DNA of 64,000 nucleotides from Microtetraspora glauca (GTDB lineage Bacteria > Actinomycetota > Actinomycetes > Streptomycetales > Streptomycetaceae), in assembly GCA_000721275.1 (NCBI GenBank), contig JOFO01000015.1:72798-136797 (forward strand). The letters are read 5' to 3'. Shown one piece after another: positions 46,069 to 55,516 of this stretch (within the stretch, counting starts at the first letter, position 1; each line of letters starts with the position of its first letter). The notes beneath the pieces were generated by a model. It saw only the letters and a list, made by a program, of their open reading frames with translations, had not been told where the DNA came from and made no database searches. Both the position numbers and the translations under genes were made by a program.

Positions 46069-49023
46069 ATGCGGAGCACGTCGGAACAGGCGGACGGACC
46101 GGACGGGACGGGCGGTGCGGGACCGGGGGAGCGGCAGGCCCCGGCCGGGCGCCCGGCCCCGCAGGAGCACGCCTACCCCGACCACTGGGAGGCCGACGTC
46201 GTGCTCCGCGACGGCGGCACCGCGCGCGTGCGCCCCATCACCGCCGACGACGCAGGCCGGCTCGTCAGCTTCTATGAGCAGGTCTCGGACGAGTCGAAGT
46301 ACTACCGCTTCTTCGCCCCCTACCCCCGGCTCTCCGCGAAGGACGTCCACCGCTTCACCCACCACGACTTCGTCGACCGGGTCGGCCTCGCCGCCACCGT
46401 CGGCGGCGAGTTCATCGCCACCGTCCGCTACGACCGGATCGACGCCCGCGGCCTGCCCGCCTCCGCGCCCGCCGACGAGGCCGAGGTCGCCTTCCTCGTC
46501 CAGGACGCCCACCAGGGGCGCGGCGTCGCCTCCGCGCTCCTCGAACACATCGCGGCCGTCGCCCGCGAGCGCGGCATCCGCCGCTTCGCCGCCGAGGTGC
46601 TGCCCGCCAACACCAAGATGATCAAGGTGTTCACGGACGCCGGCTACACCCAGAAGCGCAGCTTCGAGGACGGCTCGGTCCGGCTCCACCTCGACCTGGA
46701 GCCCACCGACCGCTCCCTCGCCGTCCAGCGCGCCCGCGAGCAGCGCGCCGAGGCCCGCTCCGTCCAGCGGCTCCTCGCCCCCGGCTCCGTCGCCGTCGTC
46801 GGCGCCGGACGCGCCCCCGGCGGCGTCGGCCGCACGGTCCTGCGGAACCTGCGGGGCACCGGCTTCACCGGCCCGCTGTACGCGGTCAACCCCGCGCTCG
46901 GCGCCCCCGGCGCCGCACTCGACGGCGTGCCCGCCTTCCCCTCCGTCGCCGCCATCGGCGCCCCCGTCGACCTCGCGGTCGTCGCCGTCCCCGCCGAACG
47001 GGTCCCCGACGTCGTCGCCGACTGCGGCGAGCACGGCGTCCGCGGCCTCGTCGTCCTCTCCGCCGGATACGCCGAGAGCGGCACCGAGGGCCGCGAGCGG
47101 CAGCGCGCCCTGGTCCGGCAGGCCCGCTCGTACGGCATGCGGATCATCGGCCCCAACGCCTTCGGCATCATCAACACCGCCGACGACGTGCGGCTCAACG
47201 CCTCCCTCGCCCCCGAGATGCCCGCCGCCGGCCGCATCGGCCTCTTCACCCAGTCCGGCGCCATCGGCATCGCCCTCCTCGCCGGACTGCACCGGCGCGG
47301 CGCGGGGCTTTCCTCCTTCATCTCCGCCGGCAACCGCGCCGACGTCTCCGGCAACGACTTCCTCCAGCACTGGTACGACGACCCGGCCACCGACGTCGTC
47401 CTGCTCTACCTGGAGTCGATCGGCAACCCCCGCAAGTTCACCCGGCTCGCCCGCCGCACCGCCGCCGTCAAACCGGTCGTCGTCGTCAAGGGCGCCCGCC
47501 ACAGCGGCAGCGCCCCGCCCGGCCACCGCGTCCCCGTCACCCGCATCCCGCACGCCACCGTCTCCGCGCTGCTCCGCCAGGCCGGCGTCATCCGCGTCGA
47601 CACCGTCACCGAACTCGTCGACGCCGGACTGCTCCTCGCCGGTCAGCCGCTGCCCGCCGGACCGCGCGTCGCGATCCTCGGCAACTCGGAGTCGCTCGGC
47701 CTCCTCACGTACGACGCCTGCCTCACCGAGGGGCTGCGCCCGCAGCGGCCCGTGGACCTGACGACCGGCGCCACCCCGGCCGACTTCCGGGACGCGCTCG
47801 CCGCGGCCCTCGCCGACGACTCCTGCGACGCCGTCGTCGTCACCGCGATCCCCTGGGTCGGCGTCGAGGGCACCACCGAGGTGCTCGCCGCGTCCCTCCG
47901 CGAGGCCGTCGCCGGCGCGGGCGCCGCGGGCGCCGCCAAGCCGGTCGTCGTCGTCCACGTCGAGATGGGCGGACTCGCCGAAGCCCTCTCCGCCGCCACC
48001 AGCACCCGCCCCGCGCCCGCGCGCCCCCGCCGCCCGGCCGCCGCCGCACCGCCCGCCCCGGAGGCCGCCCCCGCCCCGGAGGCCGCCCCCGCGACGGAGG
48101 AGCCGGCCCCGGACGCGCGGGACCCGCGGCCGTCCGAGCCCGTCCGCAACATCCCCGCCTACCCGGCCGCCGAGCGGGCCGTCCGCGCGCTCGCCGAAGC
48201 CGTGCGGTACGGGCAGTGGCGGCGCCAGGCCGCCGACCCGGGACGCGTACCCGAGTACGACTCCATCGACGAGACCGGCGCCGCCGCCCTCATCGACCGG
48301 GTGCTCGGCGAGCGGGGCGCCGGCCAGGAGTCCCGGGGCGTCACCCTCACCGCCGACGAGGCCCGCGCCCTGCTCGGCCGGTACGGCATCGAGGTCCGCC
48401 CCGCCCTGCCCGCGCCCGGACCCGACGAGGCCGTCGCCGCCGCGGCCCGGCTCGGCTACCCCGTGGCGCTCAAGACCACCGCCCCCCACCTCCGCCACCG
48501 CCCCGACCTCGGCGGCGTCCGCCTCGACCTGGCCACCGAGGAGCAGCTGCGCACCGCCTACGCCGAGCTCACCGAGGCCCTGGGCAGGCCCGCCGAGCTC
48601 CAGCCCGTCGTCCAGGCGATGGCGCCCCGGGGCGTCGACACCGTCGTGCGCGCCACCATCGACCCGGCGGCCGGCGCGGTGCTCTCCTTCGGCCTGGCCG
48701 GCGCCGCGTCCGAACTGCTCGGCGACATGGCCCACCGACTCGTTCCGGCCACCGACCGGGACGCCGCCGAGCTGGTCCGCTCCATCCGCACCGCCCCGCT
48801 GCTGTTCGGCTGGCGCGGCTCGGCGCCGGTCGACACCCCCGCCCTGGAGGAGCTGCTGCTCAGGGTCTCCCGGCTCGTCGACGACCACCCGGAGATCGTC
48901 TCCGTCGTCCTCGAACCGGCCGTGGTCGCCCCCGCCGGCGTGTCCGTCCTCGGCGCCCAGGTCCGGCTCGCCCCGGCGGCACCCACCACCGACCTCGGCC
49001 CCCGCCGCCTGCCCGGCTACTGA
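46069..49023 (+). CDS. Pat-type protein lysine acetyltransferase (GNAT + ADP-forming acyl-CoA synthetase-like)
   Basis: A 984-residue fusion. The GNAT domain is N-terminal (~45-205; AEVAFLVQDAHQGRGVASALLEHIAAVARERG binds acetyl-CoA). It is followed by a CoA-binding Rossmann domain and succinyl-CoA-ligase-like domains (~235-640; GIINTADDVRLNASLAPEMP, GLFTQSGAIGIALL). After a Pro/Ala-rich linker (~645-690) comes an ATP-grasp-like domain. N-terminal GNAT is the layout of Streptomyces PatA; E. coli Pat is the reverse. It acetylates metabolic enzymes such as acetyl-CoA synthetase. The synthetase half is usually regulatory rather than catalytic. Divergent from ptsH. Confidence 0.9.
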   Translation: MRSTSEQADGPDGTGGAGPGERQAPAGRPAPQEHAYPDHWEADVVLRDGGTARVRPITADDAGRLVSFYEQVSDESKYYRFFAPYPRLSAKDVHRFTHHDFVDRVGLAATVGGEFIATVRYDRIDARGLPASAPADEAEVAFLVQDAHQGRGVASALLEHIAAVARERGIRRFAAEVLPANTKMIKVFTDAGYTQKRSFEDGSVRLHLDLEPTDRSLAVQRAREQRAEARSVQRLLAPGSVAVVGAGRAPGGVGRTVLRNLRGTGFTGPLYAVNPALGAPGAALDGVPAFPSVAAIGAPVDLAVVAVPAERVPDVVADCGEHGVRGLVVLSAGYAESGTEGRERQRALVRQARSYGMRIIGPNAFGIINTADDVRLNASLAPEMPAAGRIGLFTQSGAIGIALLAGLHRRGAGLSSFISAGNRADVSGNDFLQHWYDDPATDVVLLYLESIGNPRKFTRLARRTAAVKPVVVVKGARHSGSAPPGHRVPVTRIPHATVSALLRQAGVIRVDTVTELVDAGLLLAGQPLPAGPRVAILGNSESLGLLTYDACLTEGLRPQRPVDLTTGATPADFRDALAAALADDSCDAVVVTAIPWVGVEGTTEVLAASLREAVAGAGAAGAAKPVVVVHVEMGGLAEALSAATSTRPAPARPRRPAAAAPPAPEAAPAPEAAPATEEPAPDARDPRPSEPVRNIPAYPAAERAVRALAEAVRYGQWRRQAADPGRVPEYDSIDETGAAALIDRVLGERGAGQESRGVTLTADEARALLGRYGIEVRPALPAPGPDEAVAAAARLGYPVALKTTAPHLRHRPDLGGVRLDLATEEQLRTAYAELTEALGRPAELQPVVQAMAPRGVDTVVRATIDPAAGAVLSFGLAGAASELLGDMAHRLVPATDRDAAELVRSIRTAPLLFGWRGSAPVDTPALEELLLRVSRLVDDHPEIVSVVLEPAVVAPAGVSVLGAQVRLAPAAPTTDLGPRRLPGY

Positions 49024-49062
49024 AGGGCCGGAGGGGGTCCACCGCCCCGTAGGATGGAGTCC

Positions 49063-49662
49063 ATGGCGAAGACCGGTACGACGACCCAGGGGCTGCGCGC
49101 GGCGATCGAGCGCAGCGGCTACTACCCGGCACTCGTGGCCGAGGCGGTGGAGGCCGCCGTCGGCGGCGAGGACGTCGCGTCGTACGTGGTCCACCAGGAG
49201 ACCACCTTCGACGCCAACGAGGTCCGGCGCCACGTCACCGTGCTCGTGCTGACCCCGAGCCGGTTCATCGTCAGCCACACCGACGAGCAGGCCGCCGACA
49301 ACAGCTCCCCGAGCCCCTACGCCACCACGTCCACCGAGTCCGTGAAGCTCGACCGGATCTCGTCGGTCGTGGTCAGCCGGGTCGTCGCCAACCCGGAGTC
49401 GTACACCCCCGGCACCGTGCCCCGCGAGGTCGTCCTCACCATCGGCTGGGGCGCCGTCTCCCGGATCGACCTGGAGCCCGCCGCCTGCGGCGACCCGAAC
49501 TGCGACGCCGACCACGGCTACACCGGCAACGCCACCGCCGACGACCTCAGCCTGCGCGTCAGCGAGGCCGGCGACGGCCCGGACACCGTCCGGCAGACCC
49601 TCGTCTTCGCCCAGGCGCTCTCCGAGGCCACCGCCGCCACCGCGCCGACGGCCGGCCGCTGA
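49063..49662 (+). CDS. DUF5998 family protein
   Basis: A 199-residue actinobacterial protein of unknown function (MAKTGTTTQGLRAAIERSGYYPALV...). Two beta-rich stretches (VASYVVHQETTFDANEVRRHVTVLVLTPSRFIVSHTDE) precede a cysteine/aspartate-rich loop ACGDPNCDADHGYTG that could bind a metal. ATG at 49063 has GGATGGAG just upstream; an in-frame ATG at 49054 is less likely. Its stop overlaps the start of the phosphodiesterase gene (TGATG), so the two are translationally coupled. Confidence 0.8.
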   Translation: MAKTGTTTQGLRAAIERSGYYPALVAEAVEAAVGGEDVASYVVHQETTFDANEVRRHVTVLVLTPSRFIVSHTDEQAADNSSPSPYATTSTESVKLDRISSVVVSRVVANPESYTPGTVPREVVLTIGWGAVSRIDLEPAACGDPNCDADHGYTGNATADDLSLRVSEAGDGPDTVRQTLVFAQALSEATAATAPTAGR

Positions 49663-50867
49663 TGGCGCAGCCGACCTCCGTCGCCCACGGCTGGCCCGAC
49701 GAACCGGAGCCGCTCGACCCGGCGAGCGCGCCCGTGCCCGCGTACGGCACCGGCTCCCTCGCCGATCTGCTGCCGACCGTCGTCGCCGGCCAGGGCGTCC
49801 CCGGCTTCGAGGCGCGGATCGCCGAGCTGACCCCCGCCGACCGCGTCTGCGTCTTCCTCGTCGACGGGCTCGGCTGGGAGCAGATCAAGGCCCACCCGGA
49901 CGAGGCCCCCTATCTGACCTCGCTGCTCGGCAGTTCCCGCGGCGGCACCGGCCGGCCGATCACCGCCGGCTTCCCCGCCACCACCGCGACCTCGCTGGCC
50001 TCCGTCGGCACCGGCCGCGCCCCCGGCACCCACGGCCTCGGCGGCTACACCGTCCGCGACCCGCGGAGCGGCGAGCTGATGAACCAGCTCAAGTGGCGCC
50101 CCTGGACCGAGCCGAAGGTGTGGCAGCCGTACCCCACCGTCTTCCGGCTGGCCCACGAGGCCGGGGTCCACACCGCGCAGGTCTCCTCCCCGATCTTCGA
50201 GCAGACCCCGCTCACCCAGGTCGCGCTGAGCGGCGGCACCTTCCACGGGCGGCTCTCCGGCGAGGAGCGCATGGACCTCGCCGCCGAGCAGCTGGCCGCC
50301 GGCGACCGCGCGCTGGTCTACACGTACTACAGCGAGCTCGACGGGGCCGGGCACCGCTTCGGCATCGACTCGGACGCCTGGCGCGGCCAGCTGATGATGG
50401 TCGACCGGCTGGTGCGCCGGCTCGCCGAGCAGCTGCCGGCCCGCTCGACGCTGTACGTGACCGCCGACCACGGCATGGTCGACGTGCCCTTCGACGAGGA
50501 GCACCGCATCGACGTCGACGAGGACTGGGAGCTGCGCGCCGGCGTCGCCCTCCTCGGCGGCGAGGGCCGCGCCCGGCACGTCTACGCCGTCCCCGGCGCC
50601 GAGGCCGACGTCCTCACCTGCTGGCGCGAGGTCCTCGGCGAGCAGTTCTGGGTGGCGGGCCGCGACGAGGCGATCGCGCTCGGCTGGTTCGGCGACACCG
50701 TCGACGAGCGGGTGTACGGCCGGATCGGCGACGTGGTCGCCGCCGCCCACCACGACGTGGCGCTCGTCGCCTCCGTCGGCGAGCCGCTGGAGACCCAGAT
50801 GACCGGCATGCACGGGTCGATGACCCCGGCCGAGCAGCACGTGCCGCTGCTCGAAGTCCGCGCCTGA
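49662..50867 (+). CDS. Alkaline phosphatase superfamily (nucleotide pyrophosphatase/phosphodiesterase-like) protein
   Basis: A 401-residue two-zinc phosphodiesterase. The first zinc ligand Asp is in FLVDGLGWEQI; the threonine nucleophile is in AGFPATTATSL; later ligands are in YYSELDGAGHRFG, YVTADHGMVDV and MTGMHGSMTP. These make up a full NPP-type active site. No signal peptide is seen, so it acts in the cytoplasm. It is coupled to the DUF5998 gene and lies 41 nt before thymidine kinase. Substrate unknown. Confidence 0.87.
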   Translation: MAQPTSVAHGWPDEPEPLDPASAPVPAYGTGSLADLLPTVVAGQGVPGFEARIAELTPADRVCVFLVDGLGWEQIKAHPDEAPYLTSLLGSSRGGTGRPITAGFPATTATSLASVGTGRAPGTHGLGGYTVRDPRSGELMNQLKWRPWTEPKVWQPYPTVFRLAHEAGVHTAQVSSPIFEQTPLTQVALSGGTFHGRLSGEERMDLAAEQLAAGDRALVYTYYSELDGAGHRFGIDSDAWRGQLMMVDRLVRRLAEQLPARSTLYVTADHGMVDVPFDEEHRIDVDEDWELRAGVALLGGEGRARHVYAVPGAEADVLTCWREVLGEQFWVAGRDEAIALGWFGDTVDERVYGRIGDVVAAAHHDVALVASVGEPLETQMTGMHGSMTPAEQHVPLLEVRA

Positions 50868-50908
50868 CCCTCCGTACCGCCCCCGACCCGAAAGGTTTCC
50901 GACCCGTC

Positions 50909-51559
50909 ATGCCCGAGCTGGTGTTCTTCTCCGGAACGATGGACTGCGGAAAGAGCACGCTGGCGCTCCAGATCGCGCACAACCGCGACGCGCGCGGCCT
51001 CCAGGGCGTGATCTTCACCCGGGACGACCGGGCGGGCGCCGGCAAGCTGTCCTCGCGGCTCGGCCTGGTGACCGAGGCCGTCGAGGCGCCCGAGGGCATG
51101 GACCTGTACGGCCACCTCGTCGACCAGCTCTCCCAGGGCGGCAAGGCCGACTACGTGATCGTGGACGAGGCGCAGTTCCTCGCGCCGGTCCAGATCGACC
51201 AGCTCGCGCGGATCGTCGACGACCTCGGCCTCGACGTGTACGCCTTCGGGATCACGACCGATTTCCGCACCAAGCTCTTCCCGGGCTCGCAGCGCCTGAT
51301 CGAGCTCGCCGACCGGATCGAGCAGCTCCAGGTCGAGGCCCTGTGCTGGTGCGGCGCCCGGGCCACCCACAACGCGCGGACCGTCGGCGGCCACATGGTC
51401 GTCGAGGGCGAGCAGGTCGTCGTCGGCGACGTGAACACGGCCGCCGAGGTCGTCGGGTACGAGGTGCTGTGCCGCCGCCACCACCGCCGGCGGATGACGA
51501 GCGCGAGCGCCCGCGCGGCGGCCCTCTCGCCGGACGTCCTCCCCGTCACCCCGGCCTGA
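50909..51559 (+). CDS. tdk: Thymidine kinase
   Basis: Salvages thymidine by phosphorylating it to dTMP. A type II enzyme of 216 residues: P-loop GTMDCGKST (9-17), DEAQF Walker B, and a zinc site from CWCGA and CRRHH. ATG start with AAAGG. Its last codons and stop lie at the start of an imperfect duplication of GC-rich DNA. It probably shares a transcript with the two genes before it. Confidence 0.95.
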   Translation: MPELVFFSGTMDCGKSTLALQIAHNRDARGLQGVIFTRDDRAGAGKLSSRLGLVTEAVEAPEGMDLYGHLVDQLSQGGKADYVIVDEAQFLAPVQIDQLARIVDDLGLDVYAFGITTDFRTKLFPGSQRLIELADRIEQLQVEALCWCGARATHNARTVGGHMVVEGEQVVVGDVNTAAEVVGYEVLCRRHHRRRMTSASARAAALSPDVLPVTPA

Positions 51560-51654
51560 CGCGCCGGCCGGCCTGAGGCAACCCCGGCCTGAGCCGCCCG
51601 TCACCCCGGCCCGAGGCCACCGGCCCGGCGCGCCGGCCGGTCTGAGGCACCCCG
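51542..51654 (+). repeat. Imperfect GC-rich direct duplication at the end of tdk
   Basis: CCCGTCACCCCGGCC occurs at 51542 and again at 51597. GCGCCGGCCGG followed by C/T-CTGAGGCA occurs at 51561 and 51630. Together they look like one unit, including the tdk stop, copied once, with about 14 nt inserted in the second copy. Confidence 0.6.
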
Positions 51655-51842
51655 ACGTGCCGGGCCGGGCGCCCCGCCGGTCACCCGGACGGCGGTGGTG
51701 ACACCCGCTGTTCACCCGAGGGTCGCCGGGGGATCGCCGGGTGATCCACTTCGGGTCGCCCCCACCGGGAGTAATGGGGTCGTCCCGCCGTGCGTTCGCC
51801 GCGGGTGATCGACGAGAGAGCCCCGTGCTCCCTGGAGGACCC

Positions 51843-54458
51843 GTGCCACCCGCCGCCCCACCCGTGCCCGAACCCGCCCGGGACGGGGCACGCGGCGGCC
51901 CCCGACCGCTCCGCGGCCCGCGACTGCTCGCCCCCGCCGCAGCCGGACTGCTCACCGCCGCCGTGTTCGCGCTCGCCACCGCGCTCGCCCGCAGCCACCC
52001 CCTCGGCCCGTACACTCGGAACGTCGTCGACCTGGGCCAGCAGTACCTGCCGTACCACGCCTACTGGCGCGCCTTCCTGCTCGGCGACACCCACGGCGAC
52101 GCGTTCCTCAACTGGAACTCCGGCTTCGGCGCGGGCTTCCTCGGCGACATCGGCACCTATCTGAGCAGCCCGTTCTCCCTGCTCGTCGTCCTCTTCCCGG
52201 CCGACCGGCCGGAACTCGCGCTGTACGTCATCACCGCGCTCAAGATCGCCGCCGCGGGCGCGGCGATGGCCGCGCTGCTGGTCCGGCTCCGCCCGCCCGG
52301 ACGCACCGGCCCGTGGCCCCTCGCCGCCCTCCTCGGCGCCGCGTACGCGCTCTCCGGCTGGACCTTCAACCACGGCGCCTCCGTGCCCATGTGGCTGGAC
52401 GGCCTCATCGCCTTCCCGCTGCTGTGCCTGGTCGCCGAGTGGGCCAGGACCGGCCGGCGGCCGGTGCTCGGCCCGCTCGTCGTCGCCGTCGCCTGGATCG
52501 CCAACTTCTACACCGCCTACATGGCCACCCTCGGCGCGGCGCTCTTCCTCGCCGTCCGGCTCTGCACCGCCGGCCCGGACGAGCAGCCGCGTCCCTGGCC
52601 CGGCGCCCTGCTGCGGGCCGCGCGCACGGTCGGCCTCGGCGTGGGCCTCGCCGCCCCGCTCGTCCTCGTCGTCTTCCGCGGCACGACGTACGCCGACCCC
52701 ACCCCCGAGACCGTCTTCGCGCCCGCCGGCTGGGCCGAACTGCTCGGCCGCCTGCTGCCGGCCACCGCCAACGTGAACACGCCGGCGCTCTTCATCGGCA
52801 CCCCGGCGCTCGTCCTCGCCCTCAGCCTGCCCTTCCACACGGCCGTCGCCCCGCGCGTCCGGCTCACCTGGACCGCGCTGATCGTCCTGGTGACGCTCTC
52901 CCTCCAGTGGGGCCCCACCCACCTCCTGTGGCACGCGGGCGCCTCGCCCAACGGCAACCCGTACCGCCAGACCTTCGTCCTGTGCGGCCTGCTGCTGATC
53001 GCCGCCTGGCTGTCCGCCGTCCCCCGCACCCCCCGCCCGGCGGCCCTCCTCGGCGGCGCCACCGTCGCCGGCGCGCTCGCCCTCGCCGCCCGGGGCAGCA
53101 CCGACATCGACGCCTGGACCTACCCCGCCGCCGGCGTCGCCCTCCTGCTCGCCGTCGCCGCGGCGCTCCTGATCCACCGCGCCCGGCGGCCCGCCCTCGC
53201 CGTCACCGCCGCCGTGCTGCTGCTCGCCGCGCAGGCCGGGGAGGCGGCCGTCAGCGGGATGCGGACCGAGGTGCGGCAGCGCGCCGACGTCGCCTGGGCA
53301 CCACGGATCGGCCCCTGGCAACGCGCGGTGGCCGCCGAGGTCGCCCGCGCCGACGCCTGGCCCGCGTACCGCACCGACCCCGGCCCGCTGCCCGGCGGCA
53401 ATGAACCGCTGCTCCTCGGCGGCGAGGGCGCCGACGCCTACTCCAGCCTCACCACCGAGAACACCTCCCGCACCCTCGACTCCCTCGGCTTCGGCCACTA
53501 CGCCAAGGGCCGCCACCCGGAGACCCTCGACAACCCCGTCACCGACGCGATCTTCTCCATCGGCACCCGGATCCGCTCCGAGGCCACCGAGCCGGTACGC
53601 CAGGACGCCGCGCCCCGCGGCACCGCGACCGCCACCACCACCCCCGTACCGCCGCTCGTCACCGTCCACCCGGCCGGGAACGCCACCGTGGACCCCGAGG
53701 AGTCCGCCTTCCGCAACCAGGAACTCCTCCTCGGCTCCTCCGTCTACGCGCTGCCCGCCGTCCGCCGCGCCGGCACCACCCTCACGGCCCGCTGCCCGGC
53801 CGGCACCGAGGTCTGGTTCTGGGCACCCGACTACAAGGGCACCGCGGCCCTCGCCGGCGGCGCCCCCGCCGACTTCGACGGCCGCCCGCCCGCCACCCGC
53901 GCCGCCATGCGGGCCCTCGGCACCGTCCCGGCCGGCGGCGAGGTCCGGATCGACCTGGTCACCGACCGGACCGTCACCCTGCCCCGGCAGTCCGTCGGCT
54001 GCCTCGACCGCGCCCGGCTCACCGCCGCCGTCGCCCGCCTCACCGCCACCGGCGCCACCCGCGTCACCACCACCGGCCACGGCCTCACCGCCGAACTGCC
54101 GCCCGGCAGCACCGGCATCGCCGTCGTCGCCGTCCCCCGCGCCACCGGCTGGCGGTGCGCCGCCGGCGACGCCGCACCCGTCTCCGCCCGCTCCCACCGG
54201 GGCCTGATCGCCGTCCCCCTCGACGGCCGCGCGACCCGCGTGAGCTGCACGTTCCGGCCGCCCGGCGTCCGGCTCGGAGCCGCCGCCGGAGCCGCCGCCC
54301 TGCTCGGTCTCCTCGCCACCGCCGTCCTCGTCCGGCGCCGCGCCGCACGGCCGGCCGACGGTTCGCACGCGGGACGACAAGAGTTCACCGACCGTCCACA
54401 CGAGGCTCGTTCGGGCGGCCAGGACGCCGATTACGCTGCCCGCCGTACCGGCGCCTGA
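51843..54458 (+). CDS. YfhO-like multi-span membrane protein (GT-C fold)
   Basis: An 871-residue membrane protein. About a dozen hydrophobic segments fill residues 20-460, then there is a soluble domain of ~350 residues and a final C-terminal TM segment. The first extracytoplasmic loop has RNVVDLGQQYLPYHAYWRAFLLGDTHGDAFLNWNSGFGAGFLGDIGTYLSSPF, which is the YfhO family signature and contains the Asp of GT-C sugar transferases. B. subtilis YfhO glycosylates lipoteichoic acid. The GTG at 51843 was chosen for its GGAGG; GTG 51825 and ATG 51774 are possible. The GT2 gene follows 90 nt later. Confidence 0.87.
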   Translation: MPPAAPPVPEPARDGARGGPRPLRGPRLLAPAAAGLLTAAVFALATALARSHPLGPYTRNVVDLGQQYLPYHAYWRAFLLGDTHGDAFLNWNSGFGAGFLGDIGTYLSSPFSLLVVLFPADRPELALYVITALKIAAAGAAMAALLVRLRPPGRTGPWPLAALLGAAYALSGWTFNHGASVPMWLDGLIAFPLLCLVAEWARTGRRPVLGPLVVAVAWIANFYTAYMATLGAALFLAVRLCTAGPDEQPRPWPGALLRAARTVGLGVGLAAPLVLVVFRGTTYADPTPETVFAPAGWAELLGRLLPATANVNTPALFIGTPALVLALSLPFHTAVAPRVRLTWTALIVLVTLSLQWGPTHLLWHAGASPNGNPYRQTFVLCGLLLIAAWLSAVPRTPRPAALLGGATVAGALALAARGSTDIDAWTYPAAGVALLLAVAAALLIHRARRPALAVTAAVLLLAAQAGEAAVSGMRTEVRQRADVAWAPRIGPWQRAVAAEVARADAWPAYRTDPGPLPGGNEPLLLGGEGADAYSSLTTENTSRTLDSLGFGHYAKGRHPETLDNPVTDAIFSIGTRIRSEATEPVRQDAAPRGTATATTTPVPPLVTVHPAGNATVDPEESAFRNQELLLGSSVYALPAVRRAGTTLTARCPAGTEVWFWAPDYKGTAALAGGAPADFDGRPPATRAAMRALGTVPAGGEVRIDLVTDRTVTLPRQSVGCLDRARLTAAVARLTATGATRVTTTGHGLTAELPPGSTGIAVVAVPRATGWRCAAGDAAPVSARSHRGLIAVPLDGRATRVSCTFRPPGVRLGAAAGAAALLGLLATAVLVRRRAARPADGSHAGRQEFTDRPHEARSGGQDADYAARRTGA

Positions 54459-54548
54459 CAGCCGGAATCCACCTCCGCTTCCACCACCGCTCCACCTCCG
54501 CGTTGCCCTGTCCGACCCTCTTCCCGATCCAGTGTGGGGATTCTCCGC

Positions 54549-55514
54549 GTGCCCAAACTCTCCGTCGTCGTCCCCTTCCACAACGTCGGGCCGTACGCCC
54601 CCGACACCGTGCGCAGCCTGGCCCGCAACGCGGACCCGGACTTCGAGTTCCTGCTGGTCGACGACTGCTCCACCGACGAGACCCCGGACGTCCTCGACCG
54701 CTGGAAGGACCGCATCCCGAACGCCCGGGTCATCCGCCACGAGACCAACAAGGGCGTCGCCCAGGCCCGCAACACCGGCATCGACGCCGCCACCGGCGAC
54801 TACCTCACCTTCCTCGACGGCGACGACTGGTACGCCCCGGGCCACCTCCGCGCCGCCGTCGACGGCATAGAGCGCCTGGGCTGCGACTTCGCCCGCACCG
54901 ACCACGTCCTCGCCGAGGGCCGCAAGCGGCACGTCAAGTACGCCCCCGCCAAGGTCCGCGACGCCGTCATGGACCCCCGCGACGGCATCGCCCCGGCCAG
55001 CATGATCACGATGGTCGACTACCCCTTCGTCCCCTTCGGCATCTACGGCCGCACCCTCTTCGAGAACGGCCAGTCCCGCTTCGAGACGAAGCTGCGCACC
55101 GCCGAGGACCGCCTCTGGGTCTGGCGCCTCCACCTGAAGGCCCGCACCTACGCCGCCCTCTCCCTGCACGGCGTCTTCTACCGGCGCGGCGTCACCACCT
55201 CGCTCACCCAGATCAGCGACAACCGCCAGCTGGACTTCATCCCCTCCTACGACCTGCTCCTGGAGGAGGTCTCCCGGGACCGCGACGCCGACCGCTTCCT
55301 GCCCAAGGTCGTCCGCACCTACTGCGCCATGATCGCCTTCCACGTCAACAAGGCGGGGAAGTACGAGCCCGAGGTCGCCCAGCGGCTCCGCGCCGACGTC
55401 GCCGACGCCCTGCACCGGATGCCGCAGGACGTCCTCGAAGAGACCCTCGCCACCATGGACACCCCCCGCGCCACCCTTCTGCGGAGCCTGCGCGAGACCG
55501 GAAGGACCGTCTGA
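54549..55514 (+). CDS. Family 2 glycosyltransferase
   Basis: A 321-residue GT-A enzyme. The nucleotide-sugar site is LSVVVPFHNVGPYAPDTVRSL and LLVDDCSTDETPDVL, and the metal-binding DxD is LTFLDGDDWY. No transmembrane segment, so it works in the cytoplasm on an activated sugar. GTG start with GGGGA 8 nt upstream. It ends 2 nt before the polysialyltransferase-like gene, so the pair is coupled. Together with YfhO it suggests assembly or decoration of a surface glycan; donor and acceptor are unknown. Confidence 0.92.
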   Translation: MPKLSVVVPFHNVGPYAPDTVRSLARNADPDFEFLLVDDCSTDETPDVLDRWKDRIPNARVIRHETNKGVAQARNTGIDAATGDYLTFLDGDDWYAPGHLRAAVDGIERLGCDFARTDHVLAEGRKRHVKYAPAKVRDAVMDPRDGIAPASMITMVDYPFVPFGIYGRTLFENGQSRFETKLRTAEDRLWVWRLHLKARTYAALSLHGVFYRRGVTTSLTQISDNRQLDFIPSYDLLLEEVSRDRDADRFLPKVVRTYCAMIAFHVNKAGKYEPEVAQRLRADVADALHRMPQDVLEETLATMDTPRATLLRSLRETGRTV

Positions 55515-55516
55515 CC

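Noticed and set aside
45886..49515. A 1209-codon minus-strand frame over the Pat-like gene
   Set aside because: Shadow of the real plus-strand gene: Gly/Val/Asp-rich, no motif, and runs through promoter DNA of ptsH.
51681..55415. A 1244-codon minus-strand frame over the YfhO and GT2 genes
   Set aside because: Shadow of third-position GC bias; the plus-strand products show clear family motifs.
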